Source: Pseudomonadota bacterium (GTDB lineage: Bacteria > Pseudomonadota > Alphaproteobacteria > Rhizobiales > Rhizobiaceae). Taken from it: DNA of 6,509 nucleotides. Positions 1 through 6,446 of the stretch are shown here, in pieces (position 1 is the stretch's first letter; every line of letters starts with the position of its first letter). The notes below the pieces were generated by a model, which was not told the origin of the DNA, searched no databases, and worked only from the letters and a program-made list of their open reading frames with translations. The position numbers and the translations under genes are program-made. The stretch is taken from contig JAEZXF010000520.1 of the NCBI GenBank assembly GCA_023419995.1, positions 1-6,509 on the forward strand, in the 5' to 3' direction.

Positions 1-1586
1 CCGAAGGCCTGCTGCCGGAAACCGTCGAGTTCCTCAAGGATCAGGGCGGCATCTATCTGAACGGCGCCCTGCATCATCCCCATCCGTCCTTCACCGACGG
101 CACCTATGACGGCCGCTATCTCTATGCCAACGACAAGGCCAACACGCGCGTCTGCCGCATCCGTCTCGACGTGATGAAGTGCGACAAGATCATCCAGCTG
201 CCGAACCAGCACACGGTGCACGGCCTGCGCGTGCAGAAGTACCCGCGCACCGGCTACGTGTTCGCCAACGGCGAGGACGGCGTGCCGATCCCGAACGACG
301 GCTCGGTGCTCGACGACAAGACGAAGTACCACTCCGTCTTCTCGGCCATCGACGGCGACACGATGGAAGTCGCCTGGCAGGTGATCGTCGACGGCAACCT
401 CGACAACGTCGCCGCCGCCTACCAGGGCAAGTACGCCTTCTCGACCTGCTACAACTCGGAAGAGGGCGTCAACCTCGCCGAGATGATGGCGGCCGAGCAG
501 GACTGGGTCGTGATCTTCAACCTCAAGCGCATCGAGGAAGCCGTCGCCAAGGGCGAGTTCACCGAGATGGGCGGCGTGCCGGTGGTCGACGGACGCAAAG
601 GTTCGCCCTTCACCCGCTACGTGCCGATCGCCAACGGCCCGCACGGCATGAACACCGCACCTGACGGCATCCACATCGTCGCCAACGGCAAGCTGTCGCC
701 GACGGTGACGGTGATGGACGTTCGCACCTTCGACGACCTGTTCGACGACAAGATCGGCCCGCGCGACACGGTCGTCGCCGAGCCGGAGCTGGGCCTCGGG
801 CCGTTGCACACCGCCTTCGACGGCCGCGGCAACGCCTACACGACGCTGTTCATCGACAGCCAGATCGTCAAGTGGAACATCGACGACGCCATCCGCGCCT
901 ACAAGGGCGAGGCCGTCGATCCGATCCGCCAGAAGCTCGACGTCCAGTACCAGCCGGGCCACAACCACACGTCGATGGGCCAGACGAAGGAGGCCGACGG
1001 CAAGTGGCTGCTGTCGCTCAACAAGTTCTCCAAGGACCGCTACCTGAACGTCGGCCCGCTCAAGCCGGAGAACGACCAGTTGATCGACATCTCCGGCGAC
1101 GAGATGAAGCTGGTGCACGACAACCCGACCTTCGCCGAGCCGCATGACGCCACGATCGTCCACCGCTCGAAGATCGACCCGGTGCACGTCTGGGACCGCG
1201 AGGATCCGTTCTTCGCCGATGCCGTGGCGCAGGCGAAGGCCGACGGCGTCGACCTCGAGTTCGACAACGAGGTGATCCGCGACGGCAACAAGGTGCGCGT
1301 CTACATGACCTCGGTGGCTCCGGCCTTCGGCCTGGAGTCGTTCTCGGTCAAGCAGGGCGACGAGGTCACGGTCTACGTCACCAACCTCGACGAGGTCGAG
1401 GACCTGACGCACGGCTTCTGCATCGTCAACTACGGCATCAACTTCGAGGTCGGGCCGCGCGCCACAGCGTCAGCGACCTTCACCGCGGACAGGGCCGGCG
1501 TCTTCTGGGTCTACTGCTCGTGGTTCTGCCATGCCATGCACATGGAGATGAAGGGCCGCATGTTCGTCGAGCCGCAGGGTGCATGA
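1..1586 (+). CDS. nosZ: Nitrous-oxide reductase NosZ (5' end missing), clade I type
   Basis: Terminal enzyme of denitrification: a periplasmic homodimer reducing N2O to N2 at a copper-sulfide Cu_Z cluster, fed by a binuclear Cu_A centre. The reading frame is open from the window edge (first full codon at base 3) and gives 527 residues; the family has about 640, so roughly 110-120 residues, including the expected Tat signal, lie upstream. The beta-propeller part shows all seven Cu_Z histidines: the HHPH pair (72-77), HGLR (219), PHG (642), GPLH (807), PGH (960) and EPHD (1143). The C-terminal cupredoxin domain has the Cu_A set: His in THGF (1410), Cys (1515), Trp (1521), Cys (1527), His (1539) and Met (1548). 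There is no added cytochrome c domain, which fits clade I. The residue two before the HH pair is Ala, where I recall Asp in characterised enzymes. [10 protein letters not shown] after the Cu_A His is somewhat divergent. The stop codon lies 4 bases before nosD. Identification is very secure. Confidence 0.97.
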   Translation, partial: EGLLPETVEFLKDQGGIYLNGALHHPHPSFTDGTYDGRYLYANDKANTRVCRIRLDVMKCDKIIQLPNQHTVHGLRVQKYPRTGYVFANGEDGVPIPNDGSVLDDKTKYHSVFSAIDGDTMEVAWQVIVDGNLDNVAAAYQGKYAFSTCYNSEEGVNLAEMMAAEQDWVVIFNLKRIEEAVAKGEFTEMGGVPVVDGRKGSPFTRYVPIANGPHGMNTAPDGIHIVANGKLSPTVTVMDVRTFDDLFDDKIGPRDTVVAEPELGLGPLHTAFDGRGNAYTTLFIDSQIVKWNIDDAIRAYKGEAVDPIRQKLDVQYQPGHNHTSMGQTKEADGKWLLSLNKFSKDRYLNVGPLKPENDQLIDISGDEMKLVHDNPTFAEPHDATIVHRSKIDPVHVWDREDPFFADAVAQAKADGVDLEFDNEVIRDGNKVRVYMTSVAPAFGLESFSVKQGDEVTVYVTNLDEVEDLTHGFCIVNYGINFEVGPRATASATFTADRAGVFWVYCSWFCHAMHMEMKGRMFVEPQGA

Positions 1587-1590
1587 CGAC

Positions 1591-2982
1591 ATGGCGCTTT
1601 CGAGCACCATAACGACAATCGCGATGGCGGCCCTTGCGGCCGCCCTCGTGGCGTCTCCCGCGGCGGCGAAGACGGTTTCCGTCCCCGCCGGCGCGGGAAA
1701 GAGCTTGCAGATGTTCCTCGACCTCGCCCAGCCGGGCGACGTCCTGCGGCTGTCGCCGGGCCGCCATGAAGGCCCGATCACGATCTCGACCGCCATGACG
1801 GTGGAAGGCGAGCCGGGCGCGGAAATCGTCGGCAACGGAAAAGGCAGCGTCGTCACCGTGACGGCTCCCGGAGCCGTGGTCCGCGGCGTGACGGTCAGAG
1901 GCTCGGGAACGAACATCCCCACGCTCGACTCCGGCATCTTCCTCGACCGCGGCGCCAAGGGCGCGATGGCCGAAGACAACGAGGTCATCGGCAACCTCTA
2001 CGGCATCTACATTCAGGGCGCCGACGACGCGCTGGTGCGCAACAACCGCATCGAGGGGATACGCGAGGGCCGCTCCGCCGAAGCGGGCAACGGCGTGCAC
2101 GTTTGGAACGCGCCGGGCGCGAAGGTGATCGGCAACGACATCAGCCTCGGCCGCGACGGCATCGCGACCATGGCAAGCCGCCTGAACGTCTTCTCGGGCA
2201 ACCGCTTCAGCAACCTGCGGTTTGCCATCCACTACATGTACACCAACGACAGCGAGATCAGCGACAACGTCTCGACGGGCAACTCCGTCGGCTATGCGAT
2301 CATGTTCTCGGATCGCCTGACCATCACCGGGAACGTCTCCAACGGCGATCGGGACCACGGATTGCTGCTGAACACGGCAAAGGGATCGCGCATCGCCGGC
2401 AACATCGTCGTCGGCCGCATGCAGCCCCTGTCGCGCTGGATCATGGCCGGCCGGCGCGACGACGGCCACGGCGTGCCCATGGACGGCGGCGCGGCGATCG
2501 TCGACGCCTCCGGCATGCGGCTCGGGCCGGACAAGTGCGTCTTCATCTACAATACCAACCGCAACGAGTTCAGGGACAACTGGTTCGAGAACTGCTCGAT
2601 CGGCATCCACTTCACCGCCGGCTCCGAAGGCAACCGCATGAGCGGCAACGCCTTCATCAACAACCGCAACCAGGTGAAGTATGTCGGCACCCGCTATCTC
2701 GACTGGTCCGTGGACGGGCGCGGCAATTTCTGGAGCGACAACCCCGCCTTCGACCTCAACGGCGACGGTATCGCCGACAGCCCCTATCGCCCCAACGATC
2801 TCGTCGACCGCGTGCTGTGGACCGCGCCGCAGGCCAAGATCCTGATCAACAGCCCCGCGGTGCAGGTGATCCGCTGGGCGCAGAGCCAGTTTCCCGCCAT
2901 TCTGCCGGGAGGCGTGGTCGACAGCCGCCCTCTCATGGCCCCGCCCCAGCCCCTGTCCCAATCGAGGACGCAGATAGAATGA
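1591..2982 (+). CDS. nosD: NosD, periplasmic beta-helix copper-site maturation protein
   Basis: NosD is a periplasmic right-handed beta-helix protein that works with the NosF/NosY ABC transporter to assemble the Cu_Z cluster of NosZ. The ATG at 1591 gives 463 residues, with a hydrophobic leader and a likely signal peptidase site after Ala26 (SPAAA, then KTV). The leader lacks the usual Lys/Arg near its start. An in-frame GTG at 1579 would only add four residues (MHDD); AGGG at 1576-1579 suits the ATG better. From about residue 55 to 400 the protein is a series of short repeats containing G-N-x-I/V and NN motifs, typical of CASH/NosD repeats. The conserved family segments HYMYTNDSEISDN, YAIMFSDRLTITGN, CVFIYNTN, GIHFTAGSEGN and GRGNFWSDN, plus the C-terminal RWAQSQFP region, are all present. 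Residues of about 276-313 form a Gly/Asp-rich stretch that looks like extra sequence. The last codons overlap the nosF start (ATGA). Confidence 0.95.
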   Translation: MALSSTITTIAMAALAAALVASPAAAKTVSVPAGAGKSLQMFLDLAQPGDVLRLSPGRHEGPITISTAMTVEGEPGAEIVGNGKGSVVTVTAPGAVVRGVTVRGSGTNIPTLDSGIFLDRGAKGAMAEDNEVIGNLYGIYIQGADDALVRNNRIEGIREGRSAEAGNGVHVWNAPGAKVIGNDISLGRDGIATMASRLNVFSGNRFSNLRFAIHYMYTNDSEISDNVSTGNSVGYAIMFSDRLTITGNVSNGDRDHGLLLNTAKGSRIAGNIVVGRMQPLSRWIMAGRRDDGHGVPMDGGAAIVDASGMRLGPDKCVFIYNTNRNEFRDNWFENCSIGIHFTAGSEGNRMSGNAFINNRNQVKYVGTRYLDWSVDGRGNFWSDNPAFDLNGDGIADSPYRPNDLVDRVLWTAPQAKILINSPAVQVIRWAQSQFPAILPGGVVDSRPLMAPPQPLSQSRTQIE

Positions 2983-3884
2983 CATCGACCATCCAGCTCG
3001 AAGGCGTCTCGAAATCCTTCGGCCCGATCCAGGCCGTCAGGGACGTCTCGTTCTCGCTCGGTGAAGGCGAGATCGTCGCGCTCGTCGGCCACAACGGCGC
3101 CGGCAAGACCACGCTCATCAAGATGATGCTCGGCCTGATCCGCCCGACCGCAGGCACCGTCCGCATGCTGGGCGAGGACCCCGCGACCGGCCTGGCCGAG
3201 GTGCGCACCCGGCTCGGCTATCTTCCGGAGAACGTCTCGTTCAACCCGGCGCTGACCGGAACCGAGACGCTCAATTTCTATTCCGCCCTGAAGCGCACGG
3301 GGCGCGGGCAGATCAGGGGGCTGCTCGAACGCGTCGGTCTGGCCGGAGCGGCCGACCGGCGCGTGCGCACCTATTCCAAGGGCATGCGCCAGCGCCTCGG
3401 CCTCGCCCAGGCGCTGCTCGGCCAGCCGAAGGTGCTGCTGCTCGACGAGCCGACGACCGGCCTCGATCCCGCCTCGCGGCGCGACTTCTACGCGTTCGTC
3501 GACGAGCTGCGCGATTCCGGCTCGACCATCCTCCTGTCCTCGCACGCGCTGTCGGAGCTCGAGGGCCGCGCCGACCGCGTCATCATCATGGGCCGCGGCG
3601 TCAAGGTGGCGGATGGCACGCTGGACGAGCTGCGCGGCCTCGCCCGGCTGCCGACGCGCATCCGCATCCGCTTCCCCGACGGCGAGGAGCGCCGGCGCGA
3701 GGAACTGAGCGGCTGGCGCCCGATCAACGGCCACATGCTGGAGATCGACGCAGCGCCCGAGGACAAGGTCTGGCTGCTCGACGCCGCCATCCGCTCCGGC
3801 ATCCGCGACCTCGACGTCACGCCGCCGACGCTCGACGAGCTCTACGCCCACTTCCAGGACACCGAGCGGGAGGCCGGCCGATGA
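2979..3884 (+). CDS. nosF: NosF, ABC transporter ATP-binding subunit
   Basis: Cytoplasmic ATPase that pairs with the NosY permease and periplasmic NosD to drive Cu_Z site maturation in NosZ. It has 301 residues, normal for NosF. Walker A is GHNGAGKTT (37-45). The signature is the degenerate YSKGMRQR (132-139), common in ABC-2 type ATPases. Walker B is VLLLDEP (152-158) with catalytic Glu157, followed by a D-loop (TTGLDP), and the switch histidine is His189 in SSHALSE. The usual Q-loop position reads GYLPENVSF, as I recall for this family. After the nucleotide-binding domain, about residues 220-301 form a smaller C-terminal domain. The ATG at 2979 overlaps the nosD stop by four bases. GAGGA at 2964-2968 could serve as a ribosome site at 10-base spacing. 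The same frame is open far upstream through nosD, but that stretch is Arg/Gln/Pro-rich shadow sequence. The stop overlaps the nosY start. Confidence 0.96.
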   Translation: MTSTIQLEGVSKSFGPIQAVRDVSFSLGEGEIVALVGHNGAGKTTLIKMMLGLIRPTAGTVRMLGEDPATGLAEVRTRLGYLPENVSFNPALTGTETLNFYSALKRTGRGQIRGLLERVGLAGAADRRVRTYSKGMRQRLGLAQALLGQPKVLLLDEPTTGLDPASRRDFYAFVDELRDSGSTILLSSHALSELEGRADRVIIMGRGVKVADGTLDELRGLARLPTRIRIRFPDGEERRREELSGWRPINGHMLEIDAAPEDKVWLLDAAIRSGIRDLDVTPPTLDELYAHFQDTEREAGR

Positions 3885-4705
3885 GCACGATCCTCGTCAT
3901 CGCGGAAAAGGAGATCCGCGAGGGCCTGCGCAACCGCTGGGTGCTCGCCACCACGCTGCTTCTGGCGACGTTGGCGCTGTCGCTGACCTTCCTCGGCAGC
4001 GCGCCGACCGGCAATGTCGGCGCGAGCGCGCTCGACGTCGTCATCGTCAGCCTGTCGAGCCTGTCGGTGTTCCTCGTGCCGCTGATCGCGCTGCTGATCT
4101 CGCACGACGCGGTGGTCGGCGAGGCCGAGCGCGGCACCATGCTGCTGCTCCTGTCCTATCCGGTGGCGCGCTGGCAGGTCATCTTCGGCAAGTTCGTCGG
4201 CCATCTCGCCATCCTCGCCTTCTCGACGCTGGTCGGCTACGGCATCGCCGCCGCGGCCCTCGCCTTCACCGGCGGCGACATCGGCCGCGAGAGCTGGTCC
4301 GCCTTCGCCTCGCTCATCGGCTCGTCGGTGCTGCTCGGCGCGGTCTTCATCGCCATCGGCTACCTCGTCAGCACGCTCGTCGGCGAGCGCGGCACCGCCG
4401 GCGGCATCGCCATCGGCATCTGGCTGGTCTTCGTCCTCATCTACGACATGGCGCTGCTCGGCCTGCTGGTGGTCGACCAGGGCCGCACCGTGACCGGCGG
4501 GATGCTGAACGTCCTCCTGCTGCTCAACCCGACCGACGCCTACCGCCTCATCAATCTCGGCGGCGCAGCCGGCGCCATCTCCGGCATGGGCGGCGTGGCC
4601 GACATCGCCACGCTCGCGCCGGCCGCGCTTCTCGCCGCGCTGGCCGCCTGGGCGATCGTGCCGCTCGCGGCCGCGATCCTCGTCTTCTCAAGGAGAGAGC
4701 TATGA
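3881..4705 (+). CDS. nosY: NosY, ABC-2 type permease for copper-site maturation
   Basis: Inner-membrane subunit of the NosDFY complex; a NosY dimer binds two NosF ATPases and links ATP hydrolysis to periplasmic NosD. It has 274 residues. Six hydrophobic segments can be read at about 20-38, 51-73, 105-129, 141-164, 174-197 and 247-269. This matches the ABC-2 permease fold, with an N-terminal amphipathic stretch (EKEIREGLRNRW) of the kind that usually contacts the ATPase. The loop motif GEAERGTMLLLLSYPV (about 80-95) is typical of ABC-2 permeases, and NPTDAYRLINL (about 216-226) is a recognisable NosY segment. The ATG at 3881 overlaps the nosF stop (ATGA) and has GGGAGG at 3868-3873, seven bases upstream. 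Its own stop overlaps the nosL ATG. What the complex moves or remodels is not evident from the sequence. Confidence 0.95.
   Translation: MSTILVIAEKEIREGLRNRWVLATTLLLATLALSLTFLGSAPTGNVGASALDVVIVSLSSLSVFLVPLIALLISHDAVVGEAERGTMLLLLSYPVARWQVIFGKFVGHLAILAFSTLVGYGIAAAALAFTGGDIGRESWSAFASLIGSSVLLGAVFIAIGYLVSTLVGERGTAGGIAIGIWLVFVLIYDMALLGLLVVDQGRTVTGGMLNVLLLLNPTDAYRLINLGGAAGAISGMGGVADIATLAPAALLAALAAWAIVPLAAAILVFSRREL
4690..4695 (+). promoter_or_regulatory. Strong ribosome binding site of nosL
   Basis: AAGGAG lies inside the last codons of nosY, six bases before the nosL ATG at 4702. It is the best Shine-Dalgarno match in the window and fixes the nosL start. nosL can therefore recruit ribosomes directly as well as through the ATGA overlap, which fits a lipoprotein made at higher level than the membrane permease; that last point is inference. 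Confidence 0.75.
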
Positions 4706-5265
4706 TCCGGTCGCTCCTGTCCGCCCCGCTCCTCGTCGCGCTCGCCCTCTTCGCCGGCTGCTCTCAGCAGGAGGAGGTGGCGATGCCCGATCCGTTCACC
4801 CTCGACGCCCAGGCCATCGGCCGCTACTGCGGCATGAACGTGCTGGAGCACGAGGGCCCCAAGGGCCAGATCATCCTGACCCGCATTCCCGAGCCGATCT
4901 GGTTCTCCTCGGCACGCGACGCGGTCGCCTTTACCCTGCTGCCGGACGAGCCGAAGAACATCGCCGCCATCTACGTCTCCGACATGGCGGTCGCGGCGAG
5001 CTGGGAGCAGCCCGGCGCCGACAACTGGATCGACGCGAAGACGGCCTTCTTCGTCCTCGGCAGCGGCCAGCGCGGCGGCATGGGCACGGCCGAGACGGTG
5101 CCGTTCTCGACCGAGGCCGCGGCGCGCGCCTTCGCCGTGGCAATTGGCGGCGAGGTGGTGCGCTTCGCCGACATCCCGCTCGACTACGTGCTGGGCGGGG
5201 CCGACGAGGACGACGACCCGGATGCCGCGCCCGTCGGCGCGATCGAGCCGCACGGCAGCCATTGA
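4702..5265 (+). CDS. nosL: NosL, copper(I)-binding outer-membrane-type lipoprotein
   Basis: NosL is a periplasm-facing lipoprotein that binds one Cu(I) and delivers it to NosD for building the NosZ copper centres. It has 187 residues. The N terminus (MIRSLL followed by a hydrophobic run) ends in the lipobox LFAGC with Cys20 as the lipidated residue. The following residues, SQQEE, have no Asp at +2, which fits sorting to the outer membrane. The family copper motif C-x-M is present as YCGMNVLEHEG (Cys43, Met45, with His50 nearby). Later conserved blocks include RIPEPIWFSSARDAVAF and the WIDAKTAFFVLGS region, where NosL and the related MerB-like fold are conserved. The last 20 residues (168-187) are a low-complexity acidic tail ending with two histidines (EPHGSH), which could be an extra metal-binding element. 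The ATG overlaps the nosY stop and has a strong ribosome site. Confidence 0.94.
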   Translation: MIRSLLSAPLLVALALFAGCSQQEEVAMPDPFTLDAQAIGRYCGMNVLEHEGPKGQIILTRIPEPIWFSSARDAVAFTLLPDEPKNIAAIYVSDMAVAASWEQPGADNWIDAKTAFFVLGSGQRGGMGTAETVPFSTEAAARAFAVAIGGEVVRFADIPLDYVLGGADEDDDPDAAPVGAIEPHGSH

Positions 5266-5279
5266 GGCCGCGGCACGCC

Positions 5280-6227
5280 ATGCCCGCCCCTGTCGCCCGC
5301 CGCCGCTTCATCGGCATCTCGGCCGCCGCCGCCGGCCTCGCCCTGCTACCGTTCGGCGGGGCCGCCCGCGCCGAGGCGGAAGCCGTGCGCTGGCACGGAC
5401 GGGCGCTGGGCGCGGCGGCAGAGCTGATCGTCCATCACCACGACCGGGCACGGGCCGAGCGCCTCGTCGCCCGCGCGGCGACCGAGATCGCCCGGCTGGA
5501 GCGCATCTTCAGCCTCTACATGCCGGACTCCGCGCTTTCGACGCTGAACCGGCAGGGCGCGCTCGCCACGCCGCCGCCCGAGCTGGTCGACCTGCTCGGC
5601 ATATGCCGTTCCGTCTGGGCCCTCACCGACGGCCTCTTCGATCCCACCGTCCAGCCGCTGTGGCGCGCCTATGCCGACCACTTCGCCGCGCCGGGAGCCG
5701 ATCCCGCCGGCCCCTCGCCGGAGGCGGTCGCGCGGGCGCTGGCCCTCGTCGGCTTCGACAGGGTGGGCTTCAACCGCGACCGCGTCGCCTTCGCCACGCC
5801 CGGCATGGCGCTGACGCTCAACGGCATCGCGCAGGGTTTCGTCACCGACCGCATCGTCGAGCTGATGCAGGCCGGCGGCGCGGCCGGCACCCTCGCCGAC
5901 ATCGGCGAGATCCGGGCGCAGGGCCGCCGCCCCGACGGCTCGCCCTGGCGCGTCGGCATCGCCGGCGAGGAAGGCGGGATCGAGCTCGTCGACCGCGCGA
6001 TCGCCACCTCGGCGCCGGGCGGGTTCCGCTTCGCCGGCGAGGATTCGCCCGGACACATCATCGATCCGCGCAGCGGCGCGACGCCCGCCCTGCACCGGAG
6101 CGTCAGCGTCCTCGCCCCCGAGGCCGCGACCGCCGACGCGCTCGCCACCGCCTTCTGCCTGATGACGACGGAGCGGATCGAGGCGCTCGTCCGATCCCTG
6201 CCCGGCATCGACGTCCGCATCTCCTGA
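5280..6227 (+). CDS. nosX: NosX, Tat-exported ApbE-like FMN transferase
   Basis: NosX belongs to the ApbE family. It attaches FMN covalently to a threonine of the membrane protein NosR, which is needed to sustain N2O respiration. From the ATG at 5280 it has 315 residues. The N terminus carries a twin-arginine signal, ARRRFIGIS (Arg7-Arg9), then a hydrophobic stretch and a probable cleavage site after Ala31 (ARA, then EAE). ApbE motifs in order are FSLYMPDSALSTLNRQG, FDPTVQPLW (from residue 120), LNGIAQGFVTDR (from 180), ADIGEIRAQG (Asp207, Glu210), GHIIDPRSG (His259, Asp262) and TADALATAF (284-292, with Asp286 in the expected Mg2+ position). It starts 14 bases after the nosL stop. TGAGG at 5263-5267 is a weak, rather distant ribosome site. 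An in-frame TTG at 5262, overlapping the nosL stop as TTGA, is an alternative start adding six residues. Placement after nosL makes NosX more likely than a general ApbE. Confidence 0.93.
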   Translation: MPAPVARRRFIGISAAAAGLALLPFGGAARAEAEAVRWHGRALGAAAELIVHHHDRARAERLVARAATEIARLERIFSLYMPDSALSTLNRQGALATPPPELVDLLGICRSVWALTDGLFDPTVQPLWRAYADHFAAPGADPAGPSPEAVARALALVGFDRVGFNRDRVAFATPGMALTLNGIAQGFVTDRIVELMQAGGAAGTLADIGEIRAQGRRPDGSPWRVGIAGEEGGIELVDRAIATSAPGGFRFAGEDSPGHIIDPRSGATPALHRSVSVLAPEAATADALATAFCLMTTERIEALVRSLPGIDVRIS

Positions 6228-6259
6228 CGCGGTCCATCGCGGAAGATGGCGGCTCCGCG
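6228..6259 (+). terminator. Possible terminator-like hairpin after nosX
   Basis: An imperfect inverted repeat begins on the first base after the nosX stop. CGCGG (6228-6232) pairs with CCGCG (6255-6259), and inside it CCATC (6234-6238) pairs with GATGG (6245-6249) around a six-base loop. The two stems are separated by one base on the left and five on the right. No run of T follows, so it is not a classic intrinsic terminator. It may stabilise the 3' end of the nos mRNA or contribute to termination, or be chance pairing in GC-rich DNA. Confidence 0.3.
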
Positions 6260-6317
6260 GGGCCCGACGTCTCTCGCGCGGCCCCGAACCGGCCAGCCTT
6301 GCAAATCGGCCTCTTGC

Positions 6318-6370
6318 ATCCGTGGATATTTGCGCTATCCTGAGAGGATAGACAAGAAATCCCCACGGAT
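6318..6370. repeat. Nested palindrome (53-base imperfect inverted repeat)
   Basis: Two inverted repeats share almost the same centre. The inner one is a perfect 7-base palindrome, CTATCCT (6335-6341) and AGGATAG (6345-6351), around GAG. The outer arms, 6318-6331 and 6357-6370, match at 12 of 14 positions: ATCCGTGG against CCACGGAT, two mismatches, then ATTT against AAAT. The arms are joined to the inner stem by three bases on the left and five on the right. As RNA this would fold into one long hairpin. As DNA the inner part resembles a dimeric repressor operator. The local composition is more AT-rich than the coding region. It could be an operator at a promoter for a gene beyond the window, a dispersed palindromic element or an mRNA 3' structure; the sequence does not decide. 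Confidence 0.6.
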
Positions 6371-6375
6371 CGTCC

Positions 6376-6388
6376 CTTGCCACGCAAG
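6376..6388. repeat. Short perfect inverted repeat
   Basis: CTTGC (6376-6380) and GCAAG (6384-6388) form a perfect 5-base stem around CAC, six bases after the larger nested palindrome. The TTG/CAA half-sites are only five bases apart, so it does not fit the FNR or NnrR spacing. It may be part of the same structured non-coding stretch, or chance. Confidence 0.3.
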
Positions 6389-6415
6389 TATTGGTTTCAT
6401 CCCTGCTTTCCCGGG

Positions 6416-6446
6416 AGCCGCGTCAGGTTTTTGAACCACGCGGGCT
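6416..6446. terminator. GC-rich stem-loop, possible terminator
   Basis: AGCCGCGT (6416-6423) pairs with ACGCGGGCT (6438-6446), with one extra base on the right. Then GGTT (6426-6429) pairs with AACC (6434-6437) around the loop TTTG; the two bases CA (6424-6425) are unpaired. This gives about 12 base pairs in all. Neither side has a proper T-tract (GTCTCATC follows on the + strand), so termination is only a possibility. The structure could act on either strand, for example between the nos operon and a convergent gene beyond the window. Confidence 0.35.

Noticed and set aside
1515..1532. Cysteine-pair plus His (CSWFCH) resembling a c-type haem site at the NosZ C terminus
   Set aside because: Spacing is C-x3-C-H, not C-x2-C-H, and it is part of the Cu_A pattern C-x3-C-x3-H-x2-M with Trp between the cysteines.
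2103..2978. Upstream in-frame extension of nosF through nosD
   Set aside because: The extension is Arg/Gln/Pro-rich shadow sequence; NosF family homology begins at the ATG at 2979 and the ATGA junction is the natural start.
1480..2985. Long open frames on the - strand opposite nosZ/nosD, and similar ones opposite nosF (2784-3851), nosY/nosL (4540-5262) and nosX (5346-6383)
   Set aside because: These are mirror frames of GC-rich genes with strong third-position bias; their proteins are low-complexity Ala/Arg/Gly/Asp sequence without recognisable domains.
6315..6341. Sigma-70 type promoter (TTGCAT, then TATCCT) overlapping the nested palindrome
   Set aside because: Both boxes are poor matches to consensus and no gene start is visible downstream within the window, so it was not listed as a promoter.
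6377..6387. TTG-N5-CAA as an FNR or NnrR site
   Set aside because: FNR/NnrR-type sites have half-sites much further apart (TTGAT-N4-ATCAA or TTG-N8-CAA); here they are five bases apart, and no other match was seen in the tail.
6246..6434. 62-codon + strand frame after nosX
   Set aside because: No ribosome site and no family resemblance; it runs through two inverted repeats and its composition fits non-coding DNA.
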